Shown one piece after another: positions 9,601 to 17,161 of a stretch of 64,000 nt of DNA (its first letter is position 1; every line of letters starts with the position of its first letter). Origin of the DNA: Pseudoalteromonas sp. T1lg48 (GTDB lineage: Bacteria; Pseudomonadota; Gammaproteobacteria; Enterobacterales; Alteromonadaceae). The position numbers and the translations under genes are program-made. Where the stretch lies: assembly GCF_002964785.1 (NCBI RefSeq), contig NZ_PQCC01000004.1:588176-652175 (forward strand), given 5' to 3'. The notes below the pieces were generated by a model that was not told the origin of the DNA, searched no databases, and worked only from the letters and a program-made list of their open reading frames with translations.

Positions 9601-9835
9601 CCTGGTCGATGGCGGTCAGGTGATTGCGGCGACCTTCCGCATCCTGGATAACGAAGGAAATTGGATCATCGAGAACGAAGGCGTAACGCCGGATATCGAG
9701 GTGATTGATCGTCCTGAGCTTATTTATCAGGGTAAGGATCCCTCCATTGAGCGCGCCGTTGAAGAGCTACTCAAGGAACTTGAGGCCAATCCGAGACAAC
9801 CACTGAGCGTGCCGCCGGCACCCAGTAAGTTTTAA
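6620..9835 (+). CDS. Tricorn-type S41 peptidase with N-terminal beta-propellers
   Basis: A 1,071-residue secreted protease homologous to archaeal tricorn, and of the same size. Signal peptide at residues 1-21 (cut near VSA/YE). Residues about 30-650 hold PD40/WD40-like propeller repeats (for example FSPDGERIAFAAEY, WSPNGRYIAYMSDESG, FSPDGQYLYFTSE). A core domain follows with the likely catalytic His in NAGHIYVQ near 736, a PDZ domain at about 755-850, and the S41 domain with NGYSSSGGD near 958, holding the nucleophile Ser, and GGLIGISG behind it. It probably degrades oligopeptides in the periplasm. It has its own AGGAT ribosome site and appears monocistronic; a hairpin follows at 9848-9884. 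Confidence 0.9.
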   Translation: MKKITTLALAVATTLAPWVSAYETEDTRLLRFPDIHNEHVTFIYAGDVYVANTATGASQRLTDHVGFETFPKFSPDGERIAFAAEYNGSRQIYVINRDGSGLKQLTYYNDVGPMPPRGGYDYRVLDWTPDGKNVVFRANRTPWGKRMGRPYMVPADGGLEQPLAIPETGGGMLSPDGGKYVYTPIDREFRTWKRSRGGRAQDVWVYDLENNTSKQLTSSRATEQQPTWVGDNIYFVSDSDYTLNLYQYREGAEAKKLTNHADFDVLWPSAGPNALVYENGGYLYRFDPITEQSTKLTIHIAGVRQYAMPYSKNVSEFIDSMSLSHDGKRALFTARGELFSVPVKQGPTRNLSYTPTGREIDASWSPNGRYIAYMSDESGEYEIYVKDRANNNAVKQLTDNGTIWRFTPVWSPDSSKLLFADKNHTLWWLDAKSGKQHKIDTGLYDEEGIQQYIWSPNSEDIVFVKNNENRYASLWHYNTDEQTVTRLTDEMTNEHSPAFSPDGQYLYFTSERDFNLAFSSYEFDYMFNRATRIYAAAVNNKITPLIALQSDEAAILNDDEKSKDKGKKNQLQSSGFMQRVTALNAPAGDYNTLAGVEGGVLTLSNGDLQLLSTEHDAELKTVAKGVNGYTLSSNREHVLVRAGKDYSVIAPKADQDLNASKLDLTKMTLKIDPQVEWQQMYVEGWRTLRDWFYDENHHGQDWDAILAKYQPLANAVAHRADLDYVLSEIAGEINAGHIYVQSGDMPKAERKKHGLLGAKLASHNSGYVQIEQIFQGENWHEDFRSPLGTTGVKASDGDFIIAVNGRPVTQVSNFYELLENTQGEQVELLINSKPSQKGAWKVSVKPVASEQGLRYLQWVNERADYVAKLSNGRIGYVHLPNTHYEGNRAMFKNFMPQTTKDAMIIDDRYNGGGFIPEHMITWLARKPLNYWKRRGVEPTKTPQFAHDGPKAMLINGYSSSGGDALPYYFRQAGLGKLIGTRTWGGLIGISGNPNLVDGGQVIAATFRILDNEGNWIIENEGVTPDIEVIDRPELIYQGKDPSIERAVEELLKELEANPRQPLSVPPAPSKF

Positions 9836-9847
9836 GTAAAACCTAGG

Positions 9848-9884
9848 GTCTGTTTATCTTCGTTTCTTGCGCAGATAAACAGAC
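9848..9884. terminator. Hairpin between convergent genes, made of a repeat-derived sequence
   Basis: GTCTGTTTATCT (9848-9859) and AGATAAACAGAC (9873-9884) form a perfect 12-bp stem between the tricorn-type gene and the convergent ten-gene operon. The left arm with its flank (AGGGTCTGTTTATCTT) also occurs at 63,782, where it opens a larger palindromic element, so this may be a minimal or decayed repeat copy used as a bidirectional terminator. Confidence 0.6.
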
Positions 9885-9894
9885 AACCCACATT

Positions 9895-10584
9895 TTAAAA
9901 CTCGAACTCCAGGGCCAGGCGAAAGCTATGGTCTTTACCGCCATGACCCACCTCGCTGATAAAGCCCGCTTCCCATTTTAGCTGATGCTGACCATCATAG
10001 CGGTGCAAACCGATAAAGCCCGGGCCAATACCAACAAAGTTTTCGCCGCTGTAGAGCTCTAATGCCGGCTGAAACGCGGAGCGCAAACGGTAGCGATACT
10101 GCGCCCGAAACTCCGACTCCCACTCTGAATCAATATCACTGCCCCACTCGTACACCAAGAAGGCATTGACAGTCAGGCTGGTAATGCCGAACTCTTTTTC
10201 AAATAACAGGCCGGAAGTGATTTCATAATTATCTTCCTTGTGCTGCTTTTCGATTTCAAATAAGGCACCCAGGTCTGCCCAATAGCGCCCCTGCTCCACC
10301 ATTTGCCAGCGCAACTCCGCCTCATAGGCGGCCAGACCAAAGTCGCCTTCATCGTCTCGCTCCCCTACGCCATACACTTCCAGGCTCAGGGTTTCACTGA
10401 TGGCACCGCCGACACCGAAGCGTTGCGCCAGCACATTGCCTTCCTCGGTTTGTCGCGATACCAGGCGCCACTCCAGCTCCCTCTCATAGGGCAGGACATA
10501 GGGATGGTAGACCTTATCGACCACCATGCCATCGGCCCAACTGCTGGCACTCAGCAGCAATAAAGCCCAGGTTAAATATCGCAT
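9895..10584 (-). CDS. Predicted outer-membrane beta-rich protein, last gene of the ten-gene operon
   Basis: A 229-residue protein with a signal peptide (MRYLTWALLLLSASSWA, cut before DG). The mature part has alternating strands rich in aromatic and charged residues and ends LALEFEF, a C-terminal Phe pattern typical of outer-membrane barrels. I do not recognise a named family. Its start overlaps the stop of the upstream membrane-protein gene by one base, so it is cotranscribed and probably translationally coupled. In this operon it could act in export or metal passage across the outer membrane; that is inference. Confidence 0.6.
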   Translation of the reverse strand: MRYLTWALLLLSASSWADGMVVDKVYHPYVLPYERELEWRLVSRQTEEGNVLAQRFGVGGAISETLSLEVYGVGERDDEGDFGLAAYEAELRWQMVEQGRYWADLGALFEIEKQHKEDNYEITSGLLFEKEFGITSLTVNAFLVYEWGSDIDSEWESEFRAQYRYRLRSAFQPALELYSGENFVGIGPGFIGLHRYDGQHQLKWEAGFISEVGHGGKDHSFRLALEFEF

Positions 10585-11300
10585 TATTGTCTACTCCGTT
10601 GCCATTTTGCTGCCCCTAGCAGCGCCAACAGCGTCAATATATATACCCATAATGACAGCGAACTTGGGGTCGCTTCATAACCCACTACCACCTTGGCCAA
10701 ACGGCCAAAAATACCGTGCTCGTCCAACAGGGTTCGCAGATCCACCAAGGGCGAGGGCATGGTCAATAAGCCTGCACCGGCGGCAATGTCCAGCATGCCA
10801 ACCATGGACCCGGCAATATGCATGCTAAATAGGCCGAGTACCCCCCAGGGCCCGTAATGCTCGGCCAGCCAGGTAAGAAAAAAATAAAATAAAATGGCGA
10901 AACTACCGACTATGCCCACTCCAAGACACACCCCCAGGGCGCGAGCCAGCTCCATGTGCCCTTGCAGCAACCAGGGTAAGTAGTGACTCAAATATAAACA
11001 ACTGGCACTGGCCAACAGCAACACAAAACTGGCCCACAGCCTCAGTGCCAGGCCGCTGAGCGCCGCCAGCACCAACAAGGCCACCAGCAGCATTTGTGAA
11101 TACTCAAAGCCAAGGTAATCGAACCACTGGCTGATCTGCTCAAGCGCGAGGATATAGTTCAACGTCGGCACCACCAGCCACAGGGCTAAAATAAGCCAGC
11201 GCTTAAGTCCCAAGGGCTTAACGTGCAACACCAGTGCAAATACCAACAATACCGCCGGCGGCAACAATTGATTGATGGTGACTAATAAACTGTTGATCAT
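10584..11300 (-). CDS. Polytopic inner-membrane protein, operon gene 9
   Basis: 238 residues with about seven hydrophobic segments (for example LPPAVLLVFALVLHV, WLILALWLVVPTLNYILAL, SFAILFYFFLTWLAEHYGPWGV, VYILTLLALLGAA). It directly follows a cupredoxin gene with a 4-bp overlap. That order recalls iron-uptake loci where a cupredoxin precedes an FTR1 permease, but the FTR1 R-E-x-x-E iron motif is not visible, so the assignment is not made. A role in metal or electron handling with the cupredoxin is a reasonable guess only. Confidence 0.55.
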   Translation of the reverse strand: MINSLLVTINQLLPPAVLLVFALVLHVKPLGLKRWLILALWLVVPTLNYILALEQISQWFDYLGFEYSQMLLVALLVLAALSGLALRLWASFVLLLASASCLYLSHYLPWLLQGHMELARALGVCLGVGIVGSFAILFYFFLTWLAEHYGPWGVLGLFSMHIAGSMVGMLDIAAGAGLLTMPSPLVDLRTLLDEHGIFGRLAKVVVGYEATPSSLSLWVYILTLLALLGAAKWQRSRQ

Positions 11301-11635
11301 GGCCTTTGCTCCGCAAATGGCACCGCTACCAGCGTTCCCCGTGCGGTGTCGGGTGCAAATTCGCCAAAAAAGAAGTACTCACCGGGGGCCAGAGGGCCGA
11401 CATAGATAACGTTAATGCGCCCGGGGAACAGCACCTTCTCGCGATTTAAATCAAAGCTGTCGAACTCTTCCGGGTCGCCGTCGAGGTTGTGCACCAAGAG
11501 GCGAATTTTTTCACCGCTCGGCACCTCCAGGCGCGCCGGATAGAAAAGGTGATCCTTGAGCACCAGCTTAAACTCTTTGAGCTCGGCGAACGCCGGCATA
11601 CTCAGCAGCATCAATATCCATATCAATCGCTGCAT
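11297..11635 (-). CDS. Periplasmic cupredoxin-domain protein
   Basis: 112 residues from ATG 11635, chosen because a GGGAGA ribosome site lies just upstream and the first residues form a signal peptide (MQRLIWILMLLSMPAFA, cut before EL). The mature domain has the cupredoxin strand pattern (FKLVLKDHLFYPARLEVPSGEKIRLLVHN) and EEFDS, the E-F-[ED]-S segment of FtrB-like cupredoxins, and ends with the beta-strand GEYFFFGEF. A classical Cys-containing type-1 copper site is absent. It overlaps the kinase gene end by 13 bp and the following membrane gene by 4 bp. Probable role: metal binding or redox partner of the neighbouring membrane protein. Confidence 0.75.
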   Translation of the reverse strand: MQRLIWILMLLSMPAFAELKEFKLVLKDHLFYPARLEVPSGEKIRLLVHNLDGDPEEFDSFDLNREKVLFPGRINVIYVGPLAPGEYFFFGEFAPDTARGTLVAVPFAEQRP

Positions 11636-12909
11636 AATGTCTCCCGCTGTACCGCCATGGTAATGATCACTTCTAATCCACCCCATTCACTTTGCTTGAG
11701 TTGCACCTCGCCCTGATAGAGGCCAATCACATGCTGAACTATGGCCAAACCCAAACCCGCACCGGGAATATGAGCTGGGTGCGAGTCGCCGCCAACGCGA
11801 AAGAAACGATCAAAAATGCGCTCCCGTAACTCGCTGGCAATGCCGGGGCCGGAGTCGGCCACTCGCAGCTCAATATTATCACCCCGATCGGCCAAGTGAA
11901 TGGCGATACGGCCATTTGCTGGGGTATATTTCACCGCGTTGCTAATGATGTTTTTCAACATCACATTAAGGGTAAAGGGCTCACCGATAACCTCGCTACA
12001 CTCGCCGCTTAAGCTAATATCCAGATTTTTCTGCGCTATTTGCGGATAGAGCTCGGCGATTAGCTGCTGGCAAATATGGGCCAGCGACTGTTTAGCCAGT
12101 TTGTCCTGCCACTGCTGGGAGGAAGTACGGCCAAGGGCCAGCATTTGCTCCACCAAATGATTTAGGCGGTCGACACTCAGGCTCAGCGCTTTGGCATCCT
12201 CATCATTATGACGCTGTAATAAGTTGTGCAGATTGATTTTCATCGCGCTCAGCGGCGTACGCAGCTCATGGGCGGCATCGCTGGCAAAGTAGCGCTCGCG
12301 CAAATAGGCCTGCTCGGTGCGCCGTAACAGGGCATTCAGAGTGTCCACCACGGGTTTGATTTCCAGCGCCTTGGCTTCGGTGCGCAACATGGAAAAATCA
12401 TTGGCGGCACGTGTTTTGAGCTCGTGAGAGAGTAAGGTGAGGGGCTGTAAGGCACGCTTCACCGCCAAACTGATAAACACCGCCAATAAAACAATGCCAA
12501 GCAACATGGGCAACATCAGGGCGATGATCAATTGCTCCGACAGGGCAAAACGCTCACTGATGGGCTCGCCCAGCACCACGCAATCTTGTTGCTGGCAATA
12601 GGTGGCGATACGCAGTCGTTGCCCTTGGCTGTTGATGGTTTGCAGGCCCTGGGGCGGCACCTTGGCGAGTAAGCTTTCGCTTCCCCCCACTAAAGTATTA
12701 CCTTGCCAGCGCTGCCAAAATTCGGCCTGTTGCTTGGGCAGGGCCTCGGGAGCGACGGCAAACAGCAATTGCGTCCGGGCCTGGAGGTGCTGGTCAAACA
12801 AGCTATCGGCACGGGTCAAACTGCGTTGATAGCCCTGGGCCAGGGCTAAAAACAAGATCAGCACCAACATGGCCAGCAAGAGCATCATCAGCTTGGTGCG
12901 AATGCTCAA
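11623..12909 (-). CDS. Sensor histidine kinase, QseC/PmrB type
   Basis: 428 residues: first membrane helix (MMLLLAMLVLILFLALA), a periplasmic sensor domain of about 120 residues containing a Cys pair in TYCQQQDCVVLGEPI, and a second helix (LIIALMLPMLLGIVLLAVFI). A HAMP-like segment leads to the phosphorylation site HELRTPLSAMKINL at about residue 215, then the N box NIISNAVKYTPANG, and ATP-lid motifs ADSGPGI and GAGLGLAIVQHV. It overlaps the response regulator gene by 4 bp. Linked to the cupredoxin and membrane genes by overlaps, it probably senses a metal, a redox change or a membrane-active compound. Confidence 0.92.
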   Translation of the reverse strand: MSIRTKLMMLLLAMLVLILFLALAQGYQRSLTRADSLFDQHLQARTQLLFAVAPEALPKQQAEFWQRWQGNTLVGGSESLLAKVPPQGLQTINSQGQRLRIATYCQQQDCVVLGEPISERFALSEQLIIALMLPMLLGIVLLAVFISLAVKRALQPLTLLSHELKTRAANDFSMLRTEAKALEIKPVVDTLNALLRRTEQAYLRERYFASDAAHELRTPLSAMKINLHNLLQRHNDEDAKALSLSVDRLNHLVEQMLALGRTSSQQWQDKLAKQSLAHICQQLIAELYPQIAQKNLDISLSGECSEVIGEPFTLNVMLKNIISNAVKYTPANGRIAIHLADRGDNIELRVADSGPGIASELRERIFDRFFRVGGDSHPAHIPGAGLGLAIVQHVIGLYQGEVQLKQSEWGGLEVIITMAVQRETLCSD

Positions 12910-13580
12910 GGTTCGCCGCCTTCATTGGTGGCTAACACATAGCCGATGCCACGCAGGGTTTTGATCATCTTGGCCGGCAACTTTTTGCGTAAATGGTGAA
13001 TGTGTACTTCGATGGCGTTGGAGCCGAGCTCCTCCCCCCATTGGTACAGCTTTTGTTCCAGCTGCTCCTTGGACTGCACCCGGCTCTGGTTTTCCATTAA
13101 CGCCTTTAACAGCATGTACTCCTTGCGCGGCAGATTGATCGCGGCGCCATCGACACTGACCTGATGGGCGCCGAGATCCATTTGTACCGAGCCACATTGC
13201 AGTACGCTTGATGCCACGCCACTGACGCGCCGACCCAGCACCCGCAAACGCGCCAACAGCTCGTCCACGGCAAAGGGCTTAACCAGGTAATCGTCGGCGC
13301 CCAAGTCCAGGCCCTGAATTTTATCATCCAGGCTGTCACGGGCGGTGAGGATCAGCACCGGCAAGGGCTTAGCGCGACGTTTAATGTCACCGAGCAGGCT
13401 TAGACCATCGCCATCGGGCAAGCCGAGGTCGAGGATCACCAGATCCACATCATCGTGCTCTATCATGGGCCGCGCCTCGGCTAAACAGGTCACCGATTCC
13501 ACCGCATAGCCCTCGTGAGCCAGAGTACGGCTCAAGCCTTCATTGACGATGACATCGTCTTCCACCAGTAACAACCGCAA
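12906..13580 (-). CDS. OmpR-family response regulator, QseB/PmrA type
   Basis: 224 residues. Receiver domain with acidic pocket ED near residues 7-8, phosphorylated Asp in DLVILDLGLPDGDG, Thr and Lys in LTARDS and LVKPF. The C-terminal winged helix has EYMLLKALMENQ and SNAIEVHIHHLRKKL, matching QseB/PmrA regulators. The start codon is TTG at 13580, supported by AAGGGAGA seven bases upstream. A direct repeat of CTTAAG with 5-bp spacing upstream of the operon (17894-17910) matches the type of box bound by PmrA-like regulators, suggesting autoregulation of the whole operon. Confidence 0.92.
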   Translation of the reverse strand: MRLLLVEDDVIVNEGLSRTLAHEGYAVESVTCLAEARPMIEHDDVDLVILDLGLPDGDGLSLLGDIKRRAKPLPVLILTARDSLDDKIQGLDLGADDYLVKPFAVDELLARLRVLGRRVSGVASSVLQCGSVQMDLGAHQVSVDGAAINLPRKEYMLLKALMENQSRVQSKEQLEQKLYQWGEELGSNAIEVHIHHLRKKLPAKMIKTLRGIGYVLATNEGGEP

Positions 13581-13595
13581 TCCCTGTCTCCCTTG

Positions 13596-14258
13596 TTAGC
13601 GTTTTAGCTTACGCTCCACCTTAGCCAGTAACTGAGCCACCTCTTGTTGGCGATATTTATCGGCCAGCGGTCGCTCGGCGCGTGGTGCCGCTGCCTGGGC
13701 ACGCAACAAATGCGCTTTCGCTTGTTTATACTTCCTTTCATCATAGAGGAACTGAGCATAAAAGTAATTAATATCAATGCCGTCAGGGTTGATAGCCAAG
13801 GACTTTTTAAACAGCTCCTGAGCCTTTTCATCATCGCCAAAGCCGATTGGCCAGCCCGGCACCTGCGCATACAAGGTGCCTAGACTGGTGTAGGCCGAAC
13901 CTTGAAGCGCTTCACCATTGATGCTCATGGCCATTTCAAAGTCTTTTTTTGCTTCTTTAGCCAGGCCTAAGGCACCCAAGCCGCCCTTTGCACCAGCGTA
14001 ACTGGAATGAATAATGCCAGACCAGATATGGCCTTCGGCCTCATCCGGATGTGCCTGACGATAGGTTTGCGCACTCTTCGCCAGCTCAGCGAAGGCATCT
14101 TCCTGATCGTCGCCCTTGAGCTCATAATTGACATGGGCCCACTGGCGCATCAGTTGTTGCAGGTTCATCTGCTCATCGGCACTGGACAAGGTGCTTTGAG
14201 AAAAGGCACTTTGAGACAGGGCCGCGGCCACAAGAGCCATTGCGAAATAGGGTTTCAT
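13596..14258 (-). CDS. Secreted TPR-repeat protein, operon gene 5
   Basis: 220 residues with a signal peptide (MKPYFAMALVAAALSQSAFS) and a mature part made of helical pairs. TPR-like units are visible at GSAYTSLGTLYAQVPG, KAQELFKKSLAINPDG and NYFYAQFLYDERKYKQAKAHLLRAQAAAP. It starts 3 bases after the SDR gene and ends 15 bases before the response regulator, so it bridges the biosynthetic and signalling parts of the operon. Probably a periplasmic scaffold; partner unknown. Confidence 0.7.
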   Translation of the reverse strand: MKPYFAMALVAAALSQSAFSQSTLSSADEQMNLQQLMRQWAHVNYELKGDDQEDAFAELAKSAQTYRQAHPDEAEGHIWSGIIHSSYAGAKGGLGALGLAKEAKKDFEMAMSINGEALQGSAYTSLGTLYAQVPGWPIGFGDDEKAQELFKKSLAINPDGIDINYFYAQFLYDERKYKQAKAHLLRAQAAAPRAERPLADKYRQQEVAQLLAKVERKLKR

Positions 14259-14261
14259 AGT

Positions 14262-15047
14262 TCACCTCATTAATTGTTTAATGGTCGCAAGTTGTTTCGC
14301 TAGGGCGTTATCCACCACCTTGGGCAGTAACGCATTGATTTTTGCAAAGAAGGACTCTTTGGCCCCGACACTGCGGCGGCGCTCGTCAGAGTCGAGTAAA
14401 CGCATAAATTCTTCGGCCACATACTCCGGCGTATCCATGGCGTTACCCAATGCCTTATTGAGTGCCGTGACCTTGTCGCTGTTGATGGCCGTTTGTGTGG
14501 CACGCGGGGCAAAGTATTTAACCCGCACCTGAGTATCACTTAGCTCTCTGGCCAGCGCTTCACTAAAACCGCGCAAAGCAAACTTGGTGGCACAGTACTG
14601 GGCCTGTAACGGGTAACCTATGGCGCCAAACGAGGAGCCAATATTCACTATGGTGCCGCCACCTTGTCGCAGCAGAGGTAATAACCCTTGAGACAGCAAC
14701 ATGGGCGCACGGACATTGACCGCCAGCGCCGCGTCGAGATCACACTTGCTCAGGGATTCAAAGGGCACCATGGTGTTCACCCCGGCGTTGTTGACCAACA
14801 AATCACAGCGGCCAATATCGCCAAGTAGATCAACCACCCGGCTAATATCGGCGTCGTTGCTTAAATCCACCTGTAAGGCCAGATGATAAGACGCCTCGTC
14901 GCTTGGCAACTGTTGGCGAACCTGCTCCAATGCGGGCAAGTCGCGACCGAGTAAGATCATCCGGTAATTGCGGGCCGCCAATCGTTTGGCGATGGCACCG
15001 CCGATGCCGCCGCTGGCTCCGGTCAAAACCGCAATCGGCGCGCTCAT
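14262..15047 (-). CDS. Short-chain dehydrogenase/reductase (SDR)
   Basis: 261 residues, the classical SDR length. The dinucleotide-binding motif TGASGGIG is at about residues 9-16, NNAG near 88-91, the catalytic Ser in NIGSSFG near 140 and the YCATK active site (Y-x3-K) near 153. An NADP(H)-dependent keto or aldehyde reductase acting on an acyl-derived intermediate would fit the neighbouring AMP-ligase and diiron enzyme, but the substrate is inferred. It overlaps the upstream gene by 4 bp. Confidence 0.88.
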   Translation of the reverse strand: MSAPIAVLTGASGGIGGAIAKRLAARNYRMILLGRDLPALEQVRQQLPSDEASYHLALQVDLSNDADISRVVDLLGDIGRCDLLVNNAGVNTMVPFESLSKCDLDAALAVNVRAPMLLSQGLLPLLRQGGGTIVNIGSSFGAIGYPLQAQYCATKFALRGFSEALARELSDTQVRVKYFAPRATQTAINSDKVTALNKALGNAMDTPEYVAEEFMRLLDSDERRRSVGAKESFFAKINALLPKVVDNALAKQLATIKQLMR

Positions 15048-15733
15048 AACGCCTCCACTTCTTCGCTTAGGGGCGCCAGGCCATGGTTAGTATCCAGGGT
15101 GCGGAACATGTCGCCGTAGAGACGATAAAAACGCTTCGCCGCATTCACTATCACCTGCTGATCCTGCTCGTCGGTAATACGGTCCATCAGCCCCTGGAAG
15201 AACTTCACATGCTCTATATCCAAGGCACCATGGGAGGTGAGATAGCTAAAGACTTTTTTTGGCAGCCCCAGCTGAGTGCGTATGGTGTCGGCGGCATTGT
15301 CGGCCAGCGCAATGGACGTGCCCTCAAGCACATGCACCATGCCGAAGAAACTGAGCGGCGAAATACGCGCTATGCTGTCGTAGGCATAGCTGACCATCAT
15401 TTCGGTGGCAAAATTGGGCTCGCTGTAACGGGCCTGCTCTTTATCAAAACCACATGCCTTGATGTCATTAAGCACCCATTCCTGGTGTCCCAGCTCTTCT
15501 TCTATGTATTCGGCGATGGCGTCGCGTAACCATTCCTGCTCGCTGCTAATGCGGGCGCCACAGGCCATCAAGAGTGGGATGGTGTGTTTAACGTGATGAA
15601 AGGCTTGTTGTAAAAAGGCCACATAGAGATCCACGCTGACCTGACCGGCCAACGCCTTTTGGATCACCTCGGAAGACAACAGGTATTGACGCTCTTGTTC
15701 GGTTTGTTCGACCAGTTTTTGGAAAAATAACAT
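15044..15733 (-). CDS. Heme-oxygenase-like diiron enzyme (TenA / iron-containing redox family)
   Basis: 229 residues, all helical. Likely metal ligands are spaced as in heme-oxygenase-like diiron oxidases (HDO): EEELGHQE near residue 80, HVLEGTS near 133 and ALDIEHVKFF near 170. Known members include UndA, which converts a medium-chain fatty acid to a terminal alkene, and others acting on amino-acid-like substrates. Here the gene sits 6 bases after an AMP-dependent ligase and overlaps an SDR by 4 bp, so oxidation of an activated or free acyl chain is plausible. Reaction is inferred. Confidence 0.8.
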   Translation of the reverse strand: MLFFQKLVEQTEQERQYLLSSEVIQKALAGQVSVDLYVAFLQQAFHHVKHTIPLLMACGARISSEQEWLRDAIAEYIEEELGHQEWVLNDIKACGFDKEQARYSEPNFATEMMVSYAYDSIARISPLSFFGMVHVLEGTSIALADNAADTIRTQLGLPKKVFSYLTSHGALDIEHVKFFQGLMDRITDEQDQQVIVNAAKRFYRLYGDMFRTLDTNHGLAPLSEEVEAL

Positions 15734-15739
15734 AGCGGA

Positions 15740-17161
15740 CTACTCCTGATATAACTGAGAAATTTGTTGTGAAAAATGCGCATTGATAGCCGGGCGCTTG
15801 GGCCTTTGATTGGCACTGAGCAAGCCCTCGGCAGTACTGAGCGGCGCACTTAAGCGCAGGGTTTTAACGATTTGCGCATACTCGGGCAGTTGCGTATTGG
15901 TGGCGTCGATAAGCGCCTCTAGCTGGGCGTCATCGACGGCCTCATGACAATAAATAAGGGCACTCAAAAAAGCCTGACCTTCACCTACCACCACGGCTTG
16001 CAATATGGGCCCATGGCTAAGTAAGAGTGACTCGGGCCACTCCGGGGAAATATTGCGCCCGGTGCTCAGAATAAGCTGGTTCTTTTTACGGCCAAGAATA
16101 TGCAACTCACCTTTTTCCATGCGCACCAGGTCGCCGGTGGCGAAGCCTTGTGACTGAGTGTTCGGCTCGCCAAGGTAACCAAGGAAGGTCGGTGCCTTGA
16201 TGATCATTTCATCATCGCGGATTTCATAGCGAACATGCGCCAATGGCTCGCCCACACCGGCGCCGTCACCCGTTGCTAAACTCACCACCGAGCCGGCCTC
16301 AGACAAGCCATAGCCCTGATACACGGGCAGACCCAGATCATGGGCTCGTGCAATTAACTGAGGCGCAACCTTGGCACCACCGACGGCAATAAAGGTTAAA
16401 GAACTGGGTGCCTGCCAACCCGAAGCGCAGGCTTGCACCAGGGCCTTTAATAATTCCGGCACCAAAATCAGGGTATTAGGCTCTACCTCGCTGATGGTGG
16501 CCAAGAGCTTTTGTGGGGTAGTTAACCGGGCGCCGTCGAAGCCTAAGCTTGTCAGCGACGGCACATAAATATCGCCACCGGCCAACATGGGCACATAAAT
16601 TCCGGCTACGTTTTCAAGCAGCACGGGCAAGGGCAATAGACATAAATGCTTGGGCGCATCCACCGCGGTGCGACTGACCAAGGACGCGGCGACCTCAAAC
16701 ATATGCGCCGTGGACAGGCACACGCCCTTAGGTTGACCGGTAGACCCTGAGGTAAAGGTAATTTTTTGCGTACCTTGGGGCACTGCTTGCTCGGGAGCCG
16801 CCAGATTACTCGGCTGAAGGGCAATGCTTTCACTGCCAATAGTCCAGCTCTGAGCAGCGTTTTTTGCCTGGTCGGCGGCGCCGATAATAAGTTCGGGACG
16901 CGCCCTATCCAGGGCAAACTGGCGCTGCTCGGGCGAAAAGAAGGCTGGCAAGGGCAAGGACACTATGCCTGCCTGCATCAGGGCAAAATCAACCACCAGC
17001 CAGGGCAGGCCATTATCCAACTCCACCGCCACACAGCTTAACTGCATCTTGCTTAGGTGGGAGGCCAGGCGCTCGACTTGTTGCCAAAACTGCGCTGCAT
17101 CCATGTGCTGTTGCTCATCGACCACTTGGCCGTGCCAAAGGCGGGTTAACTCGGCCATCAT
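15740..17161 (-). CDS. AMP-dependent acyl ligase / synthetase
   Basis: 473 residues of the ANL superfamily, which activates carboxylic acids as acyl-AMP. The P-loop-like A3 motif ITFTSGSTGQPKGV is at about residues 133-146, the A5 motif GYGLSEAG near 282 and the A7 motif FATGDL near 340, then GRKKNQLILSTGRNISPE. It is shorter than the usual 500-560 residue acyl-CoA synthetases, mostly at the N-terminus and C-terminal cap. It overlaps the hemolysin-like gene by 4 bp, pointing to a joint pathway. Acyl chain length and acceptor are unknown. Confidence 0.88.
   Translation of the reverse strand: MMAELTRLWHGQVVDEQQHMDAAQFWQQVERLASHLSKMQLSCVAVELDNGLPWLVVDFALMQAGIVSLPLPAFFSPEQRQFALDRARPELIIGAADQAKNAAQSWTIGSESIALQPSNLAAPEQAVPQGTQKITFTSGSTGQPKGVCLSTAHMFEVAASLVSRTAVDAPKHLCLLPLPVLLENVAGIYVPMLAGGDIYVPSLTSLGFDGARLTTPQKLLATISEVEPNTLILVPELLKALVQACASGWQAPSSLTFIAVGGAKVAPQLIARAHDLGLPVYQGYGLSEAGSVVSLATGDGAGVGEPLAHVRYEIRDDEMIIKAPTFLGYLGEPNTQSQGFATGDLVRMEKGELHILGRKKNQLILSTGRNISPEWPESLLLSHGPILQAVVVGEGQAFLSALIYCHEAVDDAQLEALIDATNTQLPEYAQIVKTLRLSAPLSTAEGLLSANQRPKRPAINAHFSQQISQLYQE

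Noticed and set aside
10584..11300. Assignment of the operon membrane protein as an FTR1 iron permease
   Set aside because: The cupredoxin neighbour suggested it, but the R-E-x-x-E iron-binding motifs are not visible in any helix.
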